A stretch of DNA of 64,000 bases from Basidiobolus meristosporus CBS 931.73 (taxonomy: Eukaryota; Basidiobolomycota; Basidiobolomycetes; Basidiobolales; Basidiobolaceae), in NCBI GenBank assembly GCA_002104905.1, contig MCFE01000045.1:1-64000 (forward strand), read 5' to 3'. Each line of letters opens with the position of its first letter. The first letter of the stretch is position 1. The notes beneath the pieces were generated by a model that was not told where the DNA came from, did not search any database, and worked only from the letters and a program-made list of their open reading frames with translations. This document shows positions 20,357-31,737 of this stretch, piece after piece. A program made the translations under genes and the position numbers.

Positions 20357-22667
20357 TGCTGAATTAGTAATCTATATCATTGACCCTGTCCTCGTTTTAT
20401 ACAATCCGCGATCTACGTCATGCCCACTTTGAGGGTACACACCCTCCAATTGCACTCGGAGTAATCATCGAGTGTATTGATTGGGTCGTACTCACTGGTA
20501 GGGTACACACCATCCAAAAGGGACAATCTTGAGAATGCTTCGTAAGCTCTCACTGAGCATACGGATTGATTGGGTTTGGAATGTAACTAAATGGTCACCA
20601 CTAACACCGCTGTAACCAAGGGCACAATATTATTCCATTCTTCCGAATCATTGATTTTACTTATTTTGTCGCCAGTAACCTGTCAGGGGTCTATATTACT
20701 GCGGTCAGTAACACAATTTGCTCTGGGGCATTTTCAGCTTGGCTTCGTGATTTGGCATTCATCCTAACTGATAAATTGGGTATACTGATTGGGTTAAATT
20801 GATGGGCTGAATCATAGCGTAAAGGGAGTAAGACTGCACTTGGATTGCTTATAGCCCATAAGGAATACCTATTCATTCGCTAATATACATACCTGAAGCA
20901 AATTGGGACAATGCATCGCAATACTATAGGACAATTGCAAACGATCAATGTGATCTTCTAGCTCTGGCCCTAATAAGCTCCAGTATCCCGAAAATGGACC
21001 AGCAAATTGTACAATAACCTGTCCAACACGCAAGAAGAGAAAACAGCTTAGTTTATTTGTCTGATAAGCTGTCCCGTCGGAAGAAGTCTATACATTACCT
21101 AATACAGTAGCGGTGGTTTGAAGCCCGAGAAACGAAACAATACCTGCCGACATTGTGTGCTACTGCGGAACCCAACCCATATCAATATTTCCCGAGTTTT
21201 AGTTTTAAATTAAAATTGATGTGTAACTTGGAGGTTTATCTGGGTACCTCATCAGTCATCATTCTGTATGGCAAAACCGTAACTTAACTCGAGTACCAAA
21301 ATCATTGGTAGTTTGGTGCGTACCTTGGCCGTTGGAGGGTAGTACCTCATCAGCTAAATTATTGGATCTTGGTCTGTTTCGATATTCTATCAGTCGTTGT
21401 GGTGCAATATCTGATGACCCTAAGCTGGATGATGATGAAGGTAATGCCAAATGGTATATCCGAAATCTCTATCTAGTACAGGGACTAGGGATCTCGATTT
21501 TTACCCACCAAACCTATCTGGTCAATTTGTTGCTCATAACGTTTTGCCTTGGAGTTGGGTTTAATATATAGAATTTCCCAACCTCTTTCACTTCCATATT
21601 TCTGTTTGGCACCTTGATGTGGCTGGTGGAAGTAGCACTTCGCATGACTAGTGACCTAAGTACCTCTTGGGCTACCAGCATGTAAGCAATCTAGTCAATA
21701 CCACATTAGTGATAGAGATATTTCCATTAGCCATTTACACTCAGGTGATTGTTCCAATAAATGCCGATTACCTTGGAATCAATTGGTACCATATATGGCA
21801 TGCTGCGGTGTTTCTAGCATCGAAACCTTTGGTTTAGTGTCTGAGCTTCACAATCAAGAAGAACTACTGATCGTTCATATATAACGTCAGTTTTGGCGAT
21901 TTATAAATCTCCTCACCATAATTCTTTCAACCTTACGATACATATAATACCAATGAACTTGACTGATAACGAATATTAAAGCCATTCAGAATAATCCCGC
22001 TTTCTTTGGAACGCCCATTAGACGCCACAATGATGGGATTCTGTCAATGAGAATTAATGCATAGTATCATGAATTTAAATGTTTGTATATCTATGTATAG
22101 AATTCAAATTAATCAAATCGAGAAAAAGATATTTATGACTCCTGACAATCCCATAATATACCTGATTCCGGATCTGGATTTAAAATAATGGGGATTCTCT
22201 CTGTTGAAAATCAATTCTCAGTAGGAAACTTTTACCTGTTATTTTATAAATAACATATAGTTTTCTTTATGATGCAAACGGGACTCATTACTTACTAATG
22301 ATTAAAAGAACCCAGGTACACTCGGATTGCAACCCGGGTTTGTATCGTCTGCTGACTTGAGAATCTCTCTTCAAATCTCTGGAAATTATTAATAGTCCCC
22401 TCAACTTCTTAAACTCTGCATTATAAGGTTTCATACGAGTTCTCAGTATGCAATAACATTCGAGATACTAGGAAATACTTGAGTTGGTAGACTTTGTAAA
22501 CTTGATGAACATCAATCTAATTATTCATGCGAAAAGTTCTTGATAGATCACAGATTTAAAGTGTCTATATGCGCATTTAATGAAATCAAACATCAATATT
22601 GTATTTGGGTTGCTTTGATAATTTTTACATAGATTAAATCTACTTTTCGCAATCAAATCCTTACGTT
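20357..22667. other. Long gene-poor stretch
   Basis: The only structure I see is a pair of similar 20-bp phrases, ggtacacaccctccaa and ggtacacaccatccaa, at 20434 and 20501. Both lie in the upstream region of the methyltransferase. The ORFs around 21305-21571 overlap on both strands and have no ATG or motif to support them. Confidence 0.45.
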
Positions 22668-23796
22668 ATGTCGGCTCGAGTATCCGTAGAGAGAGCAACT
22701 CGTAATCGACTCTATAAGAGCTCTCCTCTGGCAAAAAACATTACTATGCAAAGCAACATCATAGATAATTTAGGTTGTGGTGAATGTAGCCGTTCATCTG
22801 ATCACCTAGTGAAAGCTCTCCCAAGGCGTGCTAGCATAGTGATAGAGCCAATAAATGTAGTTGCTCCACTAGACACAGAAGAAGAAACGGATCACATAGA
22901 ATCTGCCGAAGGTCTCCAAGAAGATTTCTTCACTCAGCTTGAAAGTTTAGATTGTAATGCTCTAAGCGCTATATCTACCAGTAATCCCACATTCAACAGT
23001 ATGCTAAACGAGAATACCTCACATTCATTGACAGGCATGTGATATTCTAATAATGTCCCGTGCTATTCTTCTGTTGCACTTATTAAACCCTATAAAACGC
23101 CAATATAGAGCCAAAGCAATGCACAGAAACTTTAATAAGGCAAGAGACTCCGAAACCGTGCCTATCTGAGAAACGTGAAAAATGTGAAGTTTCTTTCACC
23201 GTTACCATTATGCTAGTCTAATTTTTCAGCATCGTTCACTAGCGACCTGGCTTGACAAGCAAGCTGAATTACATAGCAAAAGCCAATCGATAATTAGTGA
23301 TACATCGTGCGAGCTTTCCAATGAAAAAGGAGTATCTGGAAAAATCCGGACAGCGAACTCTCTTTTGATTGATGATACAGAGGATCCTTTTGGCTTCACC
23401 GTGGCTGAGAAGCGAATCAAGATGAAAAAGAAACAAATTTCACAGATTTCCGAGACCCTGATCACTCCCCCATTGAATGAATTAATTGTACACTTGAAAA
23501 TTCCATCCCCAATGCAGGACCAAAATGAAATATCCTGCGAAGGTGTATCCTTCAGACCCTCCAACACGGAGAGTAATGATGAAGCACCATTACTTCGGAA
23601 AAGGGAAAATCAGCGTCACACCACGAACAAGAAATGTAGTAGAGAACCTTTTGTGGAAATAATTGTCAAGGTGCGTTCATCTGAATCCTTGGTCTTTCAT
23701 GCAACCACAATCTCAAGAGCTCGAATTTATTATAGGCTTCGGGAAACAATCGAAAGCGAAATCAAAAACGAAGAACTAGAGGTAAACAAGCATTGA
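22668..23796 (+). CDS. Hypothetical three-exon protein with a DPFGF motif
   Basis: I infer exons 22668-23038, 23109-23157 and 23230-23796. The introns are about 70 bp and have ctaat-type branch sites. The joined frame is continuous and gives 328 residues. The N-terminus is basic (MSARVSVERATRNRLYKS). The middle is acidic and serine-rich. Exon 3 contains DDTEDPFGFTVAEKRIKMKK, a DPFGF-x3-E-x2-K signature followed by a basic helix. The rest is polar with a PSNTESNDEAPLLRKR stretch. Composition suggests a nuclear, partly disordered protein. I do not recognise a family. The 49-bp middle exon with its weak gtgcct donor is the least certain part. Confidence 0.55.
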
Positions 23797-24207
23797 AGAT
23801 CAAAGTAGGAGATACATTATATTTGATTACTACAAGATTCTTCTAATATTCATTAAAAGATGAAAGGGGAGAAGGTTGAACAGTCTCTCTACTTCAGTGA
23901 GATAGACAAGTTCAAGCTAGCTGAGGAATACGTATATTAATATATTTGCAAAGATGTAAGATTAATTGTACCCTCCTTTGACATCAATAAACTCATCATT
24001 CACAACCCTATGGAACTAGGCAGTGTAATAGCACAGGTATCCATTTATTCTTAGACGGTAATTGTCTGATGAACCTGATACTCGGTATATCACAGAGTAG
24101 AAGCAAATTGGGGACAAAGTTGGGCACACTCACGGAAACAAAAGGAAATGCTGGGAATCTCTTATTGGGCGTATCACTCTGATTGAATTGCAGGTATTTA
24201 GTCGGAT
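23797..24207. other. Intergenic between converging genes
   Basis: This is the shared 3' region of two convergent genes. No ORF with supporting features is present. Confidence 0.5.
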
Positions 24208-25440
24208 TCACGAGTTGAGGTACTGATCATAGAGGGCCCTTCTTACTATCCCAGTGAAGCCATATAATATAGCATTGGTAAGGCCAGTAAGCTGTGGAAT
24301 CGATTGAAGCAACTCAAGCGTGAAAAGGCCAATACCAAGAGTCTCCAACAGACGGATAAGTAGTCCTGGGAGGGTGATTATCACGTACACCAAAGGGTAT
24401 AAGTAAACCCTCCTCATAGCCATGGCGATCTGTTCGTTATTTTCCGTGGAGAACTCCGGTTTCATGCTTGACTTTTCTGGAGCATCAATGGACTCATTTT
24501 CCGGCAGATTTTTGATGTGGATGCTCACTACCACTAGATTTCCCTCGCTTGATTTATCGTTACCATTCAATAGCATCGTGTCGTACAGCAGTTCACTGTT
24601 TGTGAATTGGCCATCACCGAAAGCTTTTCGCCCCAACCCTTTTGCGTCAAAATAACCGGTATCCATTTGGCGGGTCGTTTTGTAGTAGACACGTAGGCTG
24701 CCATATAGATAGCCATATAAAAGAGCAATTGATACAATAATTACAAAGGGGATACCAAGAGATAGCACTGCTCTGATCCACACAGGATCACGCGGCACAC
24801 TGCACCAGTTCCCACTATCTGTACAGAATGAGCAGGTTAGATATTATTGAATGAGGGCAAAGGCTGAAATTGGTACCTAGTGTGAATCCACTAAATTTAT
24901 ACCCAACGAGCGCTGAAATATTTGGAGCAAGCCATATAAACGTGAATACAACAACTCGGTGGCGAGTCAAAAGCGGTTCATAGCTGGCAGAATTAAGCGG
25001 CCCCTTCAAAACCCTGATTGTCACCAATGCAATTGCTAGGACGGTGAAGTCTCGGGTCTTCAAAGCATTAGTTATCAAGTCGAGGTAGGAAGTAGCGGCT
25101 GTCAATCAGCCCTTACCAGAGAAGAGTATTGATAGATGTATCCATTGATAGTACAAAACGCACCGACAGGGATGTTGCCGTTAATTATCAGCAGAAGACC
25201 TGATATGGAGTTGTTTAAAGAATAGATGAAGTCTAGGCCAGGGAATCCATGAGTGAGGTGACCTCGGATTTATGGACGATTGGACATTCACGTACCAGAT
25301 ACAGCCAAAGAGCATATCAGTTGATGGCGGAAGGTTCCTGTGATGGGTAAGAACATACTACAGACGACCATGGAGCCACTGCCAAGCATGCTGAGCACAC
25401 TGCTCACCAAGATAACAATTTGAATAAGGAAAGGAGACAT
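24208..25440 (-). CDS. Git3/cAMP-receptor-like seven-transmembrane GPCR
   Basis: The four exons are 25440-25296, 25232-25117, 25057-24877 and 24818-24208. Their introns are 58-63 bp, and all joins keep frame, giving 350 residues. Hydrophobic helices run from IQIVILVSSVLSMLGSGS (TM1) through FRHQLICSLAVSDFIYSL, FTVLAIALVTIRVL and VVVFTFIWLAPNISALVG. TM5 is AVLSLGIPFVIIVSIALLYG. A roughly 100-residue polar third loop follows. The last two helices include RRVYLYPLVYVIITLPGLLI and TGLTNAILYGF, the conserved C-terminal block of Git3/Gpr1-like receptors. In yeasts this class senses glucose or other nutrients through a G-alpha protein and cAMP at the plasma membrane. The ligand here is unknown. Confidence 0.75.
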
Positions 25441-25924
25441 TCGCTAGATAGCTCTCAGGATAGCGACATGATTAGAATGAGGTGAGGAAGCATTGCCGCC
25501 CAAGTAAGATATAGACTAGCATCATATAAAACGCGGGTTTGGAGAAAATTTACCTAGATCGGGGATTAATCATCAAACCTTAACCGGGGTTTCGAGAGCA
25601 GTCATGTTTGCCTCGGATATTATTGAAGGCATCCCGGGGAAGCAGCGATAATTATCAGCAATCAAGTTTGGGGAAGCAGCGATAATTATCAGCAATTAAG
25701 TTTATTTCTAACGATATTCTTTAATATACATGAATTAGTCAGCCCAGTTTAGCGATTTAAGGGTTGAGATGCTCTATGTGCAGTCAGGTTTTAGGATCTG
25801 CTCACGATATGCATTAAAATGATCCTGCTCGTGTGTAGCCCAAGATGGTTCGGTCTAGGTATGCGCTCATGTAACTCAGGATGGTTCAGTCCAGGTGTGT
25901 CAGAACGAACGGAGGAATATTCAC
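25441..25924. other. Intergenic: GPCR upstream region and orphan 3' flank
   Basis: This stretch holds the 34-bp tandem repeat listed separately. It also has two related phrases around gatggttcggtctaggt and gatggttcagtccaggt (25845-25900). No gene is present. Confidence 0.5.
25636..25703 (+). repeat. Two tandem copies of a 34-bp unit
   Basis: The unit beginning ggggaagcagcgataattat occurs at 25636-25669 and again at 25670-25703 with one change. It lies about 200 bp upstream of the GPCR start. Confidence 0.9.
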
Positions 25925-26691
25925 TCAGTAGTTGGTAAGTCTGGTTGTGAAGAGCTGTGATGAATTGATGGGTTGTTGCAAGGATTCGAAGTGGCCGATT
26001 GGGAAATAACCAGGCCTTCCCTTCCCTGTATCTTTGGCAGCGTACACGCTCTGGTAATACGATCTAGTGAGCTTGCCCGAGAACTCCTCATCCTCTATGG
26101 TGGGAACCGACGAGGAGTCCCAGTCATCTTCATCTGTGTAGGGCTCTTTTTCTTCCAACCGCTCCGATGATGATCTCTCACTACTATCATCAGACATCAA
26201 GTCTGCAGATACAAGATGGTGCGACATGAACTCCTGAAGATCATCATCCAGGAAATCGACTGAAATGAAAATCGGTTAGTTGAAAGTGATTCCGATGGGA
26301 ATAGATCCACCTTACCTAGGCTCTCCGCAGGTGTCATGGAAGGCTCGGGACGCAGTGACTGAAGATAGACCACGAAATCTTCTTTCAGATCGTCATGCGT
26401 GTAATCGGCCATCTCTGGATCGTTGCTAGCATCATCAATCGTCTCTAGATAGTAGTCATCCAACAGCTCTTCAAATATACTCCTGCTAGGTCGTTCTTCC
26501 AGCATTGCCGCTGATTCTTGGGACAGTGTGATGAGCAAATTGATATCGGCAGTCTGTAACTCTATAGGCTCTTTGGTAGGGATTCGAACGCTTCTCAGTG
26601 CCCGCTTAAACTGCTTCTGTAGGGATTTGTTCTTTCGGGTATTGTTGATGGTCTCCATGGACATTGCTCTTCGTAGCCTGTTGGTATTCAT
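25925..26691 (-). CDS. Hypothetical acidic two-exon protein
   Basis: Exon 1 (26691-26316) and exon 2 (26259-25925) flank a 56-bp intron with a gtaagg donor and tttcag acceptor. The joined frame gives 236 residues. The N-terminus is basic (RLRRAMSMETINNTRKNKSL). The centre has two acidic helical stretches (FEELLDDYYLETIDDA and FLDDDLQEFMSHHLV). A serine/glutamate-rich linker (SDDSSERSSSERLEEKE) follows, then a short conserved-looking end (SYYQSVYAAKDTGKGRPGYF). There are no membrane segments or catalytic motifs. I do not recognise the family. Confidence 0.65.
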
Positions 26692-27329
26692 GCTTTAAAT
26701 ATTCGGAAGAACGAAATCAAGGACCCTTTCACAGAAGAAGTACCAGGAGAAGAGATGATGAGACTGGGTTGAGATTAGATTGGATTTGAAGTTGAATGGT
26801 TGGAGAGCTAGCTTGCTTAAATATCCATGAGGAGAGTTGTCCCTATCGATTCATTAACCCCTCTGCCAATCACCAAAGGCCCCTCCGCAACGACCAGAAT
26901 AAACCATGGGATTCTCTAGGTTTCCAATGGTTGACTGCATACATTTGTCATCGCAAAGGTGGTTATCTCTTAATCTCGTCCTGGTGTCAATGCCTCATCA
27001 AGCCTCAACCCACATCGATTGGTCAAGTGAAGCAGTGAAACTAGTCAAACGCAATCTCCGGTGGAGGGTAACCTTGATGATAGCCTGAACATCCGCTGCA
27101 CAATGTCTCGTGGTCAGGAATCTAGCTTGTGTTTGAGAGAAAGCGCGATGTTTCATGGCAAAGGAGAGTAGTGATGGATTGCGGGTAGCCGATGCCATAA
27201 ATAGCCCGTGAAACAATGTTGATTTATTAGTGATGTACAGTAGAGCATGGATCTATAGATAATCGAAGCGACAGGAGCGGAAGGGTGGAAATATCTTACA
27301 AATGAATGAAATGCATTGGGAAGCAGTGA
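26692..27329. other. Intergenic, one weak ORF
   Basis: The region lies upstream of the acidic orphan and downstream of the ZIP transporter. A minus-strand ORF from ATG 27195 (MASATRNPSLLSFAMKHRAF) looks like a mitochondrial presequence but continues into unremarkable text for only about 65 codons. It may be a gene fragment or chance. Confidence 0.35.
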
Positions 27330-28495
27330 TCAGGCCCAACGGCCGATCAGCGCCATGATCCCTGCCCCGGTCCATAGCGCAATGTAACAAGTGACCTTCA
27401 TTAGTTTGCTTTGCTTGATGAACTCTGGGCTGTTCTGAAACTCGACCGCTATCAGGTTCACAAAGGCCATGTAGATGAGAATGCCAGCACTGACGGCGTC
27501 GAAGATTCCGTTGACTAGTAGGGCGGTGGGGGAGTTTTCGTTGTAGCTACTGTGTATTCCCAGACCAATGGCTACTCCGATCGGAGTGATGACTGCGTAG
27601 AACATGGCTGTGATATAAGGGACCAATCGATTCGAGTACGTAAGCTCACCAATACGTGCCCCAAGTGCCAGCCCTTCGAAGAATTGGTGAAATACGATGG
27701 CACACAACAATGAATTGAACTCAGTGCCTGAAGTCACTCCGACTGAAATTCCAATCAACACGGAGTGCATGGAGATGCCAAATTCCAGTAAATACGTGGA
27801 GATTCTACGTTGTTGATCAGCATCTATCAGACCCCCATGGTGGCATCCACCATGGCCACTCTCGAGATTGTGTGTCTTCTCCAGGACGCCACTGGGCTCT
27901 CTCTCGACACTCAACGTGTCTTCACTGTTGGAGTCTACGGAGTCCGAGGTTTGCGCCTTGCCGAAATGCTGGCTAGCGGTAAACTCGATCAATTGAAGAA
28001 TCAGTGCGCCGAACATAGCAAACAGCCCGGCGTAGGCGGTGTAATTTTCATGGAAAGCCTCTGGAACACAAGGGTTGGTGAGCGCAAACAATGCACCAGG
28101 GAACATATGTATGAACCCTGTGGCCAGAATCACCCCTGTGCCGAAGTGCTTCCCAAGCGTTACAAAGTTGCGTCCCTTTGAAATATGTTTGAAGCGAGAT
28201 GCCAAGAGGGAGGAGAAGACCCCCAATGCACTGGCAATCAAGATAATGAATATGGCGGCAACATGCAAGGGCATGTTATAATTTCCTGCATCGCCTGCGC
28301 TGCAGCCATCCGATTCATGTTCATGCTCATGACTGGGACCTGTCGGGACATAAAAATCAGTAAAGGTGGGCTCCGAGCATGACGTAAGTGCACATTACCT
28401 GCATGTTTGGGTACGATGGTGACTTCTTGAGAAGATACAGGAGCGACGCTAAAGAAGATCAACGAAAGTATGGGCAGTAATGATGTTTTCGGCAT
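27330..28495 (-). CDS. ZIP-family zinc/iron transporter (Zrt1/Zrt2-like)
   Basis: Exon 1 (28495-28399) encodes a signal peptide (MPKTSLLPILSLIFFSVAPV). A 59-bp intron is followed by exon 2 (28339-27330), and the product is 368 residues. The extracellular start of exon 2 is rich in His/Glu/Cys (SHEHEHESDGCSAGDAGNY). The eight-helix ZIP core has FGTGVILATGFIHMFPGAL in TM2-3. The metal-binding helices are FGISMHSVLIGISVG (TM4) and FHQFFEGLALGARIGE (TM5, HxxxEG). The cytoplasmic loop between TM3 and TM4 carries a short histidine cluster (SGHGGCHHGG). This is the fungal plasma-membrane zinc-uptake architecture. No zinc-responsive element could be identified by eye. Confidence 0.93.
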
Positions 28496-29410
28496 CGCAG
28501 AGAAGTGGGTGGGGTTGAGGGAAAATAGTTGGGTTGCAGAGGAGCGTAATCTATAAATGCATGGCTGTCCGTGTTACACGAGTCCAATCTACGGGGGGTA
28601 GCTTGATGATGAATGAACAGCAAGAAAAAAACCCAATTTGGAAGGATAATTAACTCACCCAGTGTCAAATTCTCCATTTCCACCAATCATCTCTCCATTT
28701 CGATGATTTGATGCTCCAAGATTAAGGCCAACAAGGTCCTTAATATTCCCCTGTCCACATCATCTGTACCACTCATGATTGGCTCACTGGACTGATAGGG
28801 TCGCCGTCTACCTTGGAGGTACTCATGGATGATCTTGAGCACAGCTGGCTTCACATGGCCGGCTTTACTACTGAGTCATCATGGGCAGGCGGTAGGTGAC
28901 ATGTATCGAAGCGAAGAAGTGTACTCGCGTCCCTGAGTAAATATATACATAGAGCATCTTTTGAGTAGTAGATCTCCACCAACCGACATACTCATCTAGA
29001 TATGCTTAACTTTAAACCGAATACTAAACAGAAACAAGCCCTCAAGCATCCTAATTGGCAACTCTATACCCATCGATGTACTCGCCGGATTTGGCCCAAA
29101 ATCCACGTAATTCATTCTGGGCAATAGGAGACCCATACTTGGTCAACTTTCCCGTATTTCTCTTTATGGGTTTATCGGCAGATCAGTAACTCCCAGAAAC
29201 TTAGTATGGTAGGGTAGTTAAATTACCCAGGGAGGTAACATGGAGCGGATAAAAATGGAAGGCATAGTGAGGTACTATTGATCAGAGTACGGAAACCACT
29301 CGGTATCATTAGGAATTAGACAAGGCGCAACGAGGTACTGTTAATGAAAATTTATTTACAATTCGAGTCTATTTAGGGGGTAATAATCAATCGGCAATAA
29401 TCAATACTGC
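28496..29410. other. Intergenic, no gene seen
   Basis: This is the upstream region of the ZIP gene and the 3' flank of the zinc-finger gene. A partial minus-strand ORF near 28459-28686 overlaps the ZIP first exon out of frame and has no features. Confidence 0.5.
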
Positions 29411-30025
29411 CTACAGGTAGTGGCCAGGAAGAAATATGGTGGTTCTTGGTTTGATGGCTTGACAATCGTTTGCCTGGTAATGGCGCTTTCTGGCGTCCAC
29501 CCTGGCAAAGCCCTTGTTGCAGAATGTGCATTTGTAGGGCTTATCCCCGGTGTGAAGTCTTGAATGTCTGTCGAGATCGTATTTCCTGGCGAACGCTTTG
29601 TCGCAGAAGGTGCATTGATATGGCTTTTCCGTGGTCGAAGCCTGCTTCTTGTTGGTCTCTGGGGTTATAGAGCGGGCACGCTTGCGGGTGTCTGATGCTT
29701 TAGTATCTTTGATTGGCTCCAGTTCAGCGGATAGACTACGCTTCATTCCGCGGGCCCGGCGGTTGGAGACATGCTCCTTGATGTTGGTTGAATCGCAGTT
29801 GACGAATTCAAAGGTCGAGGCGCTGGTGGAAGTGGAAGCGGTGGTTGCGTCATCCTGGTTATCCCACCCCGGAATGCTACTCGTGTTCAGCAGCGATAAC
29901 AGAAAATGGTTGAGATCGTGATCGAAATTCAGGTTCGATCCTGGGAGTTGATGATTTGGAGTCAGCCAGGCTTGTTCGACAGGCTGCTCATAGAACAAAG
30001 GGAGGGAGAAATCGTTGAAACTCAT
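29411..30025 (-). CDS. Two-finger C2H2 zinc-finger protein (paralogue 1)
   Basis: This intronless gene gives 204 residues. I start it at MSFNDFSLPLFYEQP because the in-frame upstream ATG at 30073 overlaps the TATA element. The N-terminal half is a low-complexity activation-domain-like region. The C-terminus has finger 1 (YQCTFCDKAFARKYDLDRH, C-x2-C-x12-H-x3-H) and finger 2 (CTFCNKGFARVDARKRH), whose last ligand is C in a later NDC instead of a spaced histidine. The finger pair resembles the last two fingers of Ace2/Swi5-type regulators. It is a putative nuclear transcription factor. Paralogues lie at 31738 and 45922. Confidence 0.85.
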   Translation of the reverse strand: MSFNDFSLPLFYEQPVEQAWLTPNHQLPGSNLNFDHDLNHFLLSLLNTSSIPGWDNQDDATTASTSTSASTFEFVNCDSTNIKEHVSNRRARGMKRSLSAELEPIKDTKASDTRKRARSITPETNKKQASTTEKPYQCTFCDKAFARKYDLDRHSRLHTGDKPYKCTFCNKGFARVDARKRHYQANDCQAIKPRTTIFLPGHYL

Positions 30026-30062
30026 GCTGGATATGGATACCGGTGGGTGGTATAGGCGCTGC

Positions 30063-30070
30063 CTTATATA
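30063..30070 (-). promoter_or_regulatory. TATA box, zinc-finger paralogue 1
   Basis: Minus-strand tatataag is centred about 40 bp before the ATG. All three paralogues have a TATA element at 28-55 bp. Confidence 0.55.
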
Positions 30071-31702
30071 CATTCGCGACGGGAGAAATTTTGATTTCGG
30101 TGGCCCAATTGATGAGGGGGGACTAAATTAAGCAAATCGGGCTATTGGCGAGCTCGGAATTCTCAGCTAGCTCCAGAAGGCATAAGCTTCGCTGCATTCA
30201 ACCCCAACCAAATCAGCTAGAGTGTGGAATATTAGCGGTGGTTAAATATAAACATTCGCATTGCCATCTAGGGGAATCTCGATTGGAGCTGATGTAATGG
30301 TGCGAAAAAACTGAAATCGCGCATGAACTGCTGCCGTGATATATCTGGCATATACACCCGCTAATTCAAACATACATATCTGGTATAAACATCCGCTATT
30401 TCCTATGAACACTCGACAGACTTTAGGAATTCTGCAGAGTGATCAGTGATACGTCGCACCAAGAACGATTCCATTCCAATCTTACCTATTTTGGGACGAG
30501 GTTGGTGATTTATTTGTGAGGATAGTGAAGCGATATTTCCACCAATGCGCGCCCAGCAAGAGCAATCAGCGTTTCTTGGAATTCTGAACAATAGATTTAG
30601 TTGTCCCGTATATTACATTGACTACTTAGTTGTGCTGTATATTACATTGACTAAATATGTGTTCATGATGATGCCAGTCAGCAGAACTTCATTTTGGCGA
30701 GCCAATCAACTGACGGATAGGCACCTGCCGATCGTGAGCATGGTGTTTGGATTCATTGAGGATGGATTCGTTGCTCTGTAAGATGGACCCACTCCCTCTG
30801 CACAACGAATGTATCACGGAGGGAAACACTGACCATTCAAAGCGACTACAAGAGGATGGATTGTAGAACAGGCTATAACACAGGAATCCCATGGGAATTG
30901 TTGCCATTTCCGGCGGTGGGGGAAGATCGGCAAGAGAATCCCAGCTGCTGCACATTGGCAGCAAGCAAGCCCCAGAAAGTGCAAGCGATGCCCAATCTGT
31001 CGAATCTAGAATAGTGCACACCACTTCAATTAACCGATGCGATCTATAGCCAGGCCTCCATAAAAACGGGTTCGGGTTTAGAACTACTATTGGGAGAATT
31101 GAATGCGGATGGCTGACTAAGTGAAAATAACCGAAGCTAAGCTCACCAAAGATGATGCTCGCCATGCCAAGCGCAGTTCTGCATATGGTATTAACGAGTT
31201 CCATATTCGAACCCTCGTAATTAATGTGGCTCAGGACCCTATATTCAGTCAAGCTCATTTGAGGGTGATGCTTGACTCCCTTCGCTACGTCTACTACATT
31301 CTACGGAGGCACAAGGTCGCGTATCCGAATAGAAATCAGATTCACCGGGTCCAGATAGGAGCTTTTCCACTGAGCCAATGAGAGTTACTCAGATGGAGGA
31401 CTTTCCAGACAACGTTACAATAGCAAATATGATATCGATGGTTTGTAATCACATCGCGAAACATACATTCTAGGTGGCATCGCTGGCATCACATACAATC
31501 TAGGTAATATCGCAAGCACATCGTGCGTGAGAAGCTGAATTGAACAATCATAGATGAGTAAGTCTTAACTAATATGGCCTTTATAGTAATGACATGATTT
31601 CGAGTTGCTTTACTTGTCCAGAGTGTCCTCTCATACCTTGGGTTATCGGGAGATAAAGATGAGGATGATAAGGTAGAGCCATAGCATAGGGTGCCGCTTT
31701 GT
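30071..31702. other. Shared upstream region of two divergent zinc-finger paralogues
   Basis: This 1.6-kb stretch contains three local imperfect duplications. Phrases around atatctggcatatacac and atatctggtataaacat lie at 30340-30400. The word gtatattacattgacta occurs twice at 30608-30653. Phrases around acatacaatctaggt lie at 31460-31510. A 189-codon minus-strand ORF (31258-30689, starting MSLTEYRVLSHINYEG) has an ATG but no features or composition I trust. A long divergent promoter is the simpler reading. Confidence 0.45.
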
Positions 31703-31710
31703 TATATAAA
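31703..31710 (+). promoter_or_regulatory. TATA box, zinc-finger paralogue 2
   Basis: The sequence tatataaa ends 28 bp before the ATG at 31738. Confidence 0.55.
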
Positions 31711-31737
31711 GACAATGGAGGCAACCCCGGACCTTCA

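Noticed and set aside
5889-28495. A zincophore-transporter pair linking the binding-protein array with the ZIP gene
   Set aside because: The two are about 20 kb apart with many unrelated genes and relics between. Linkage of the ascomycete PRA1-ZRT1 kind is not supported here.
31190-31225. Possible tRNA T-arm (ttcgaaccct)
   Set aside because: No matching acceptor or anticodon arms could be folded around it on either strand.
30689-31258. 189-codon minus-strand ORF between the zinc-finger genes
   Set aside because: It has an ATG but no motif, odd composition and overlapping frames on the other strand. I kept it as a note within the intergenic entry.
31699-31737. Upstream in-frame extension of zinc-finger paralogue 2
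   Set aside because: The extension begins with ttg and overlaps the TATA element. The first ATG at 31738 is the sensible start. The same reasoning was used at 30025 and 45922.
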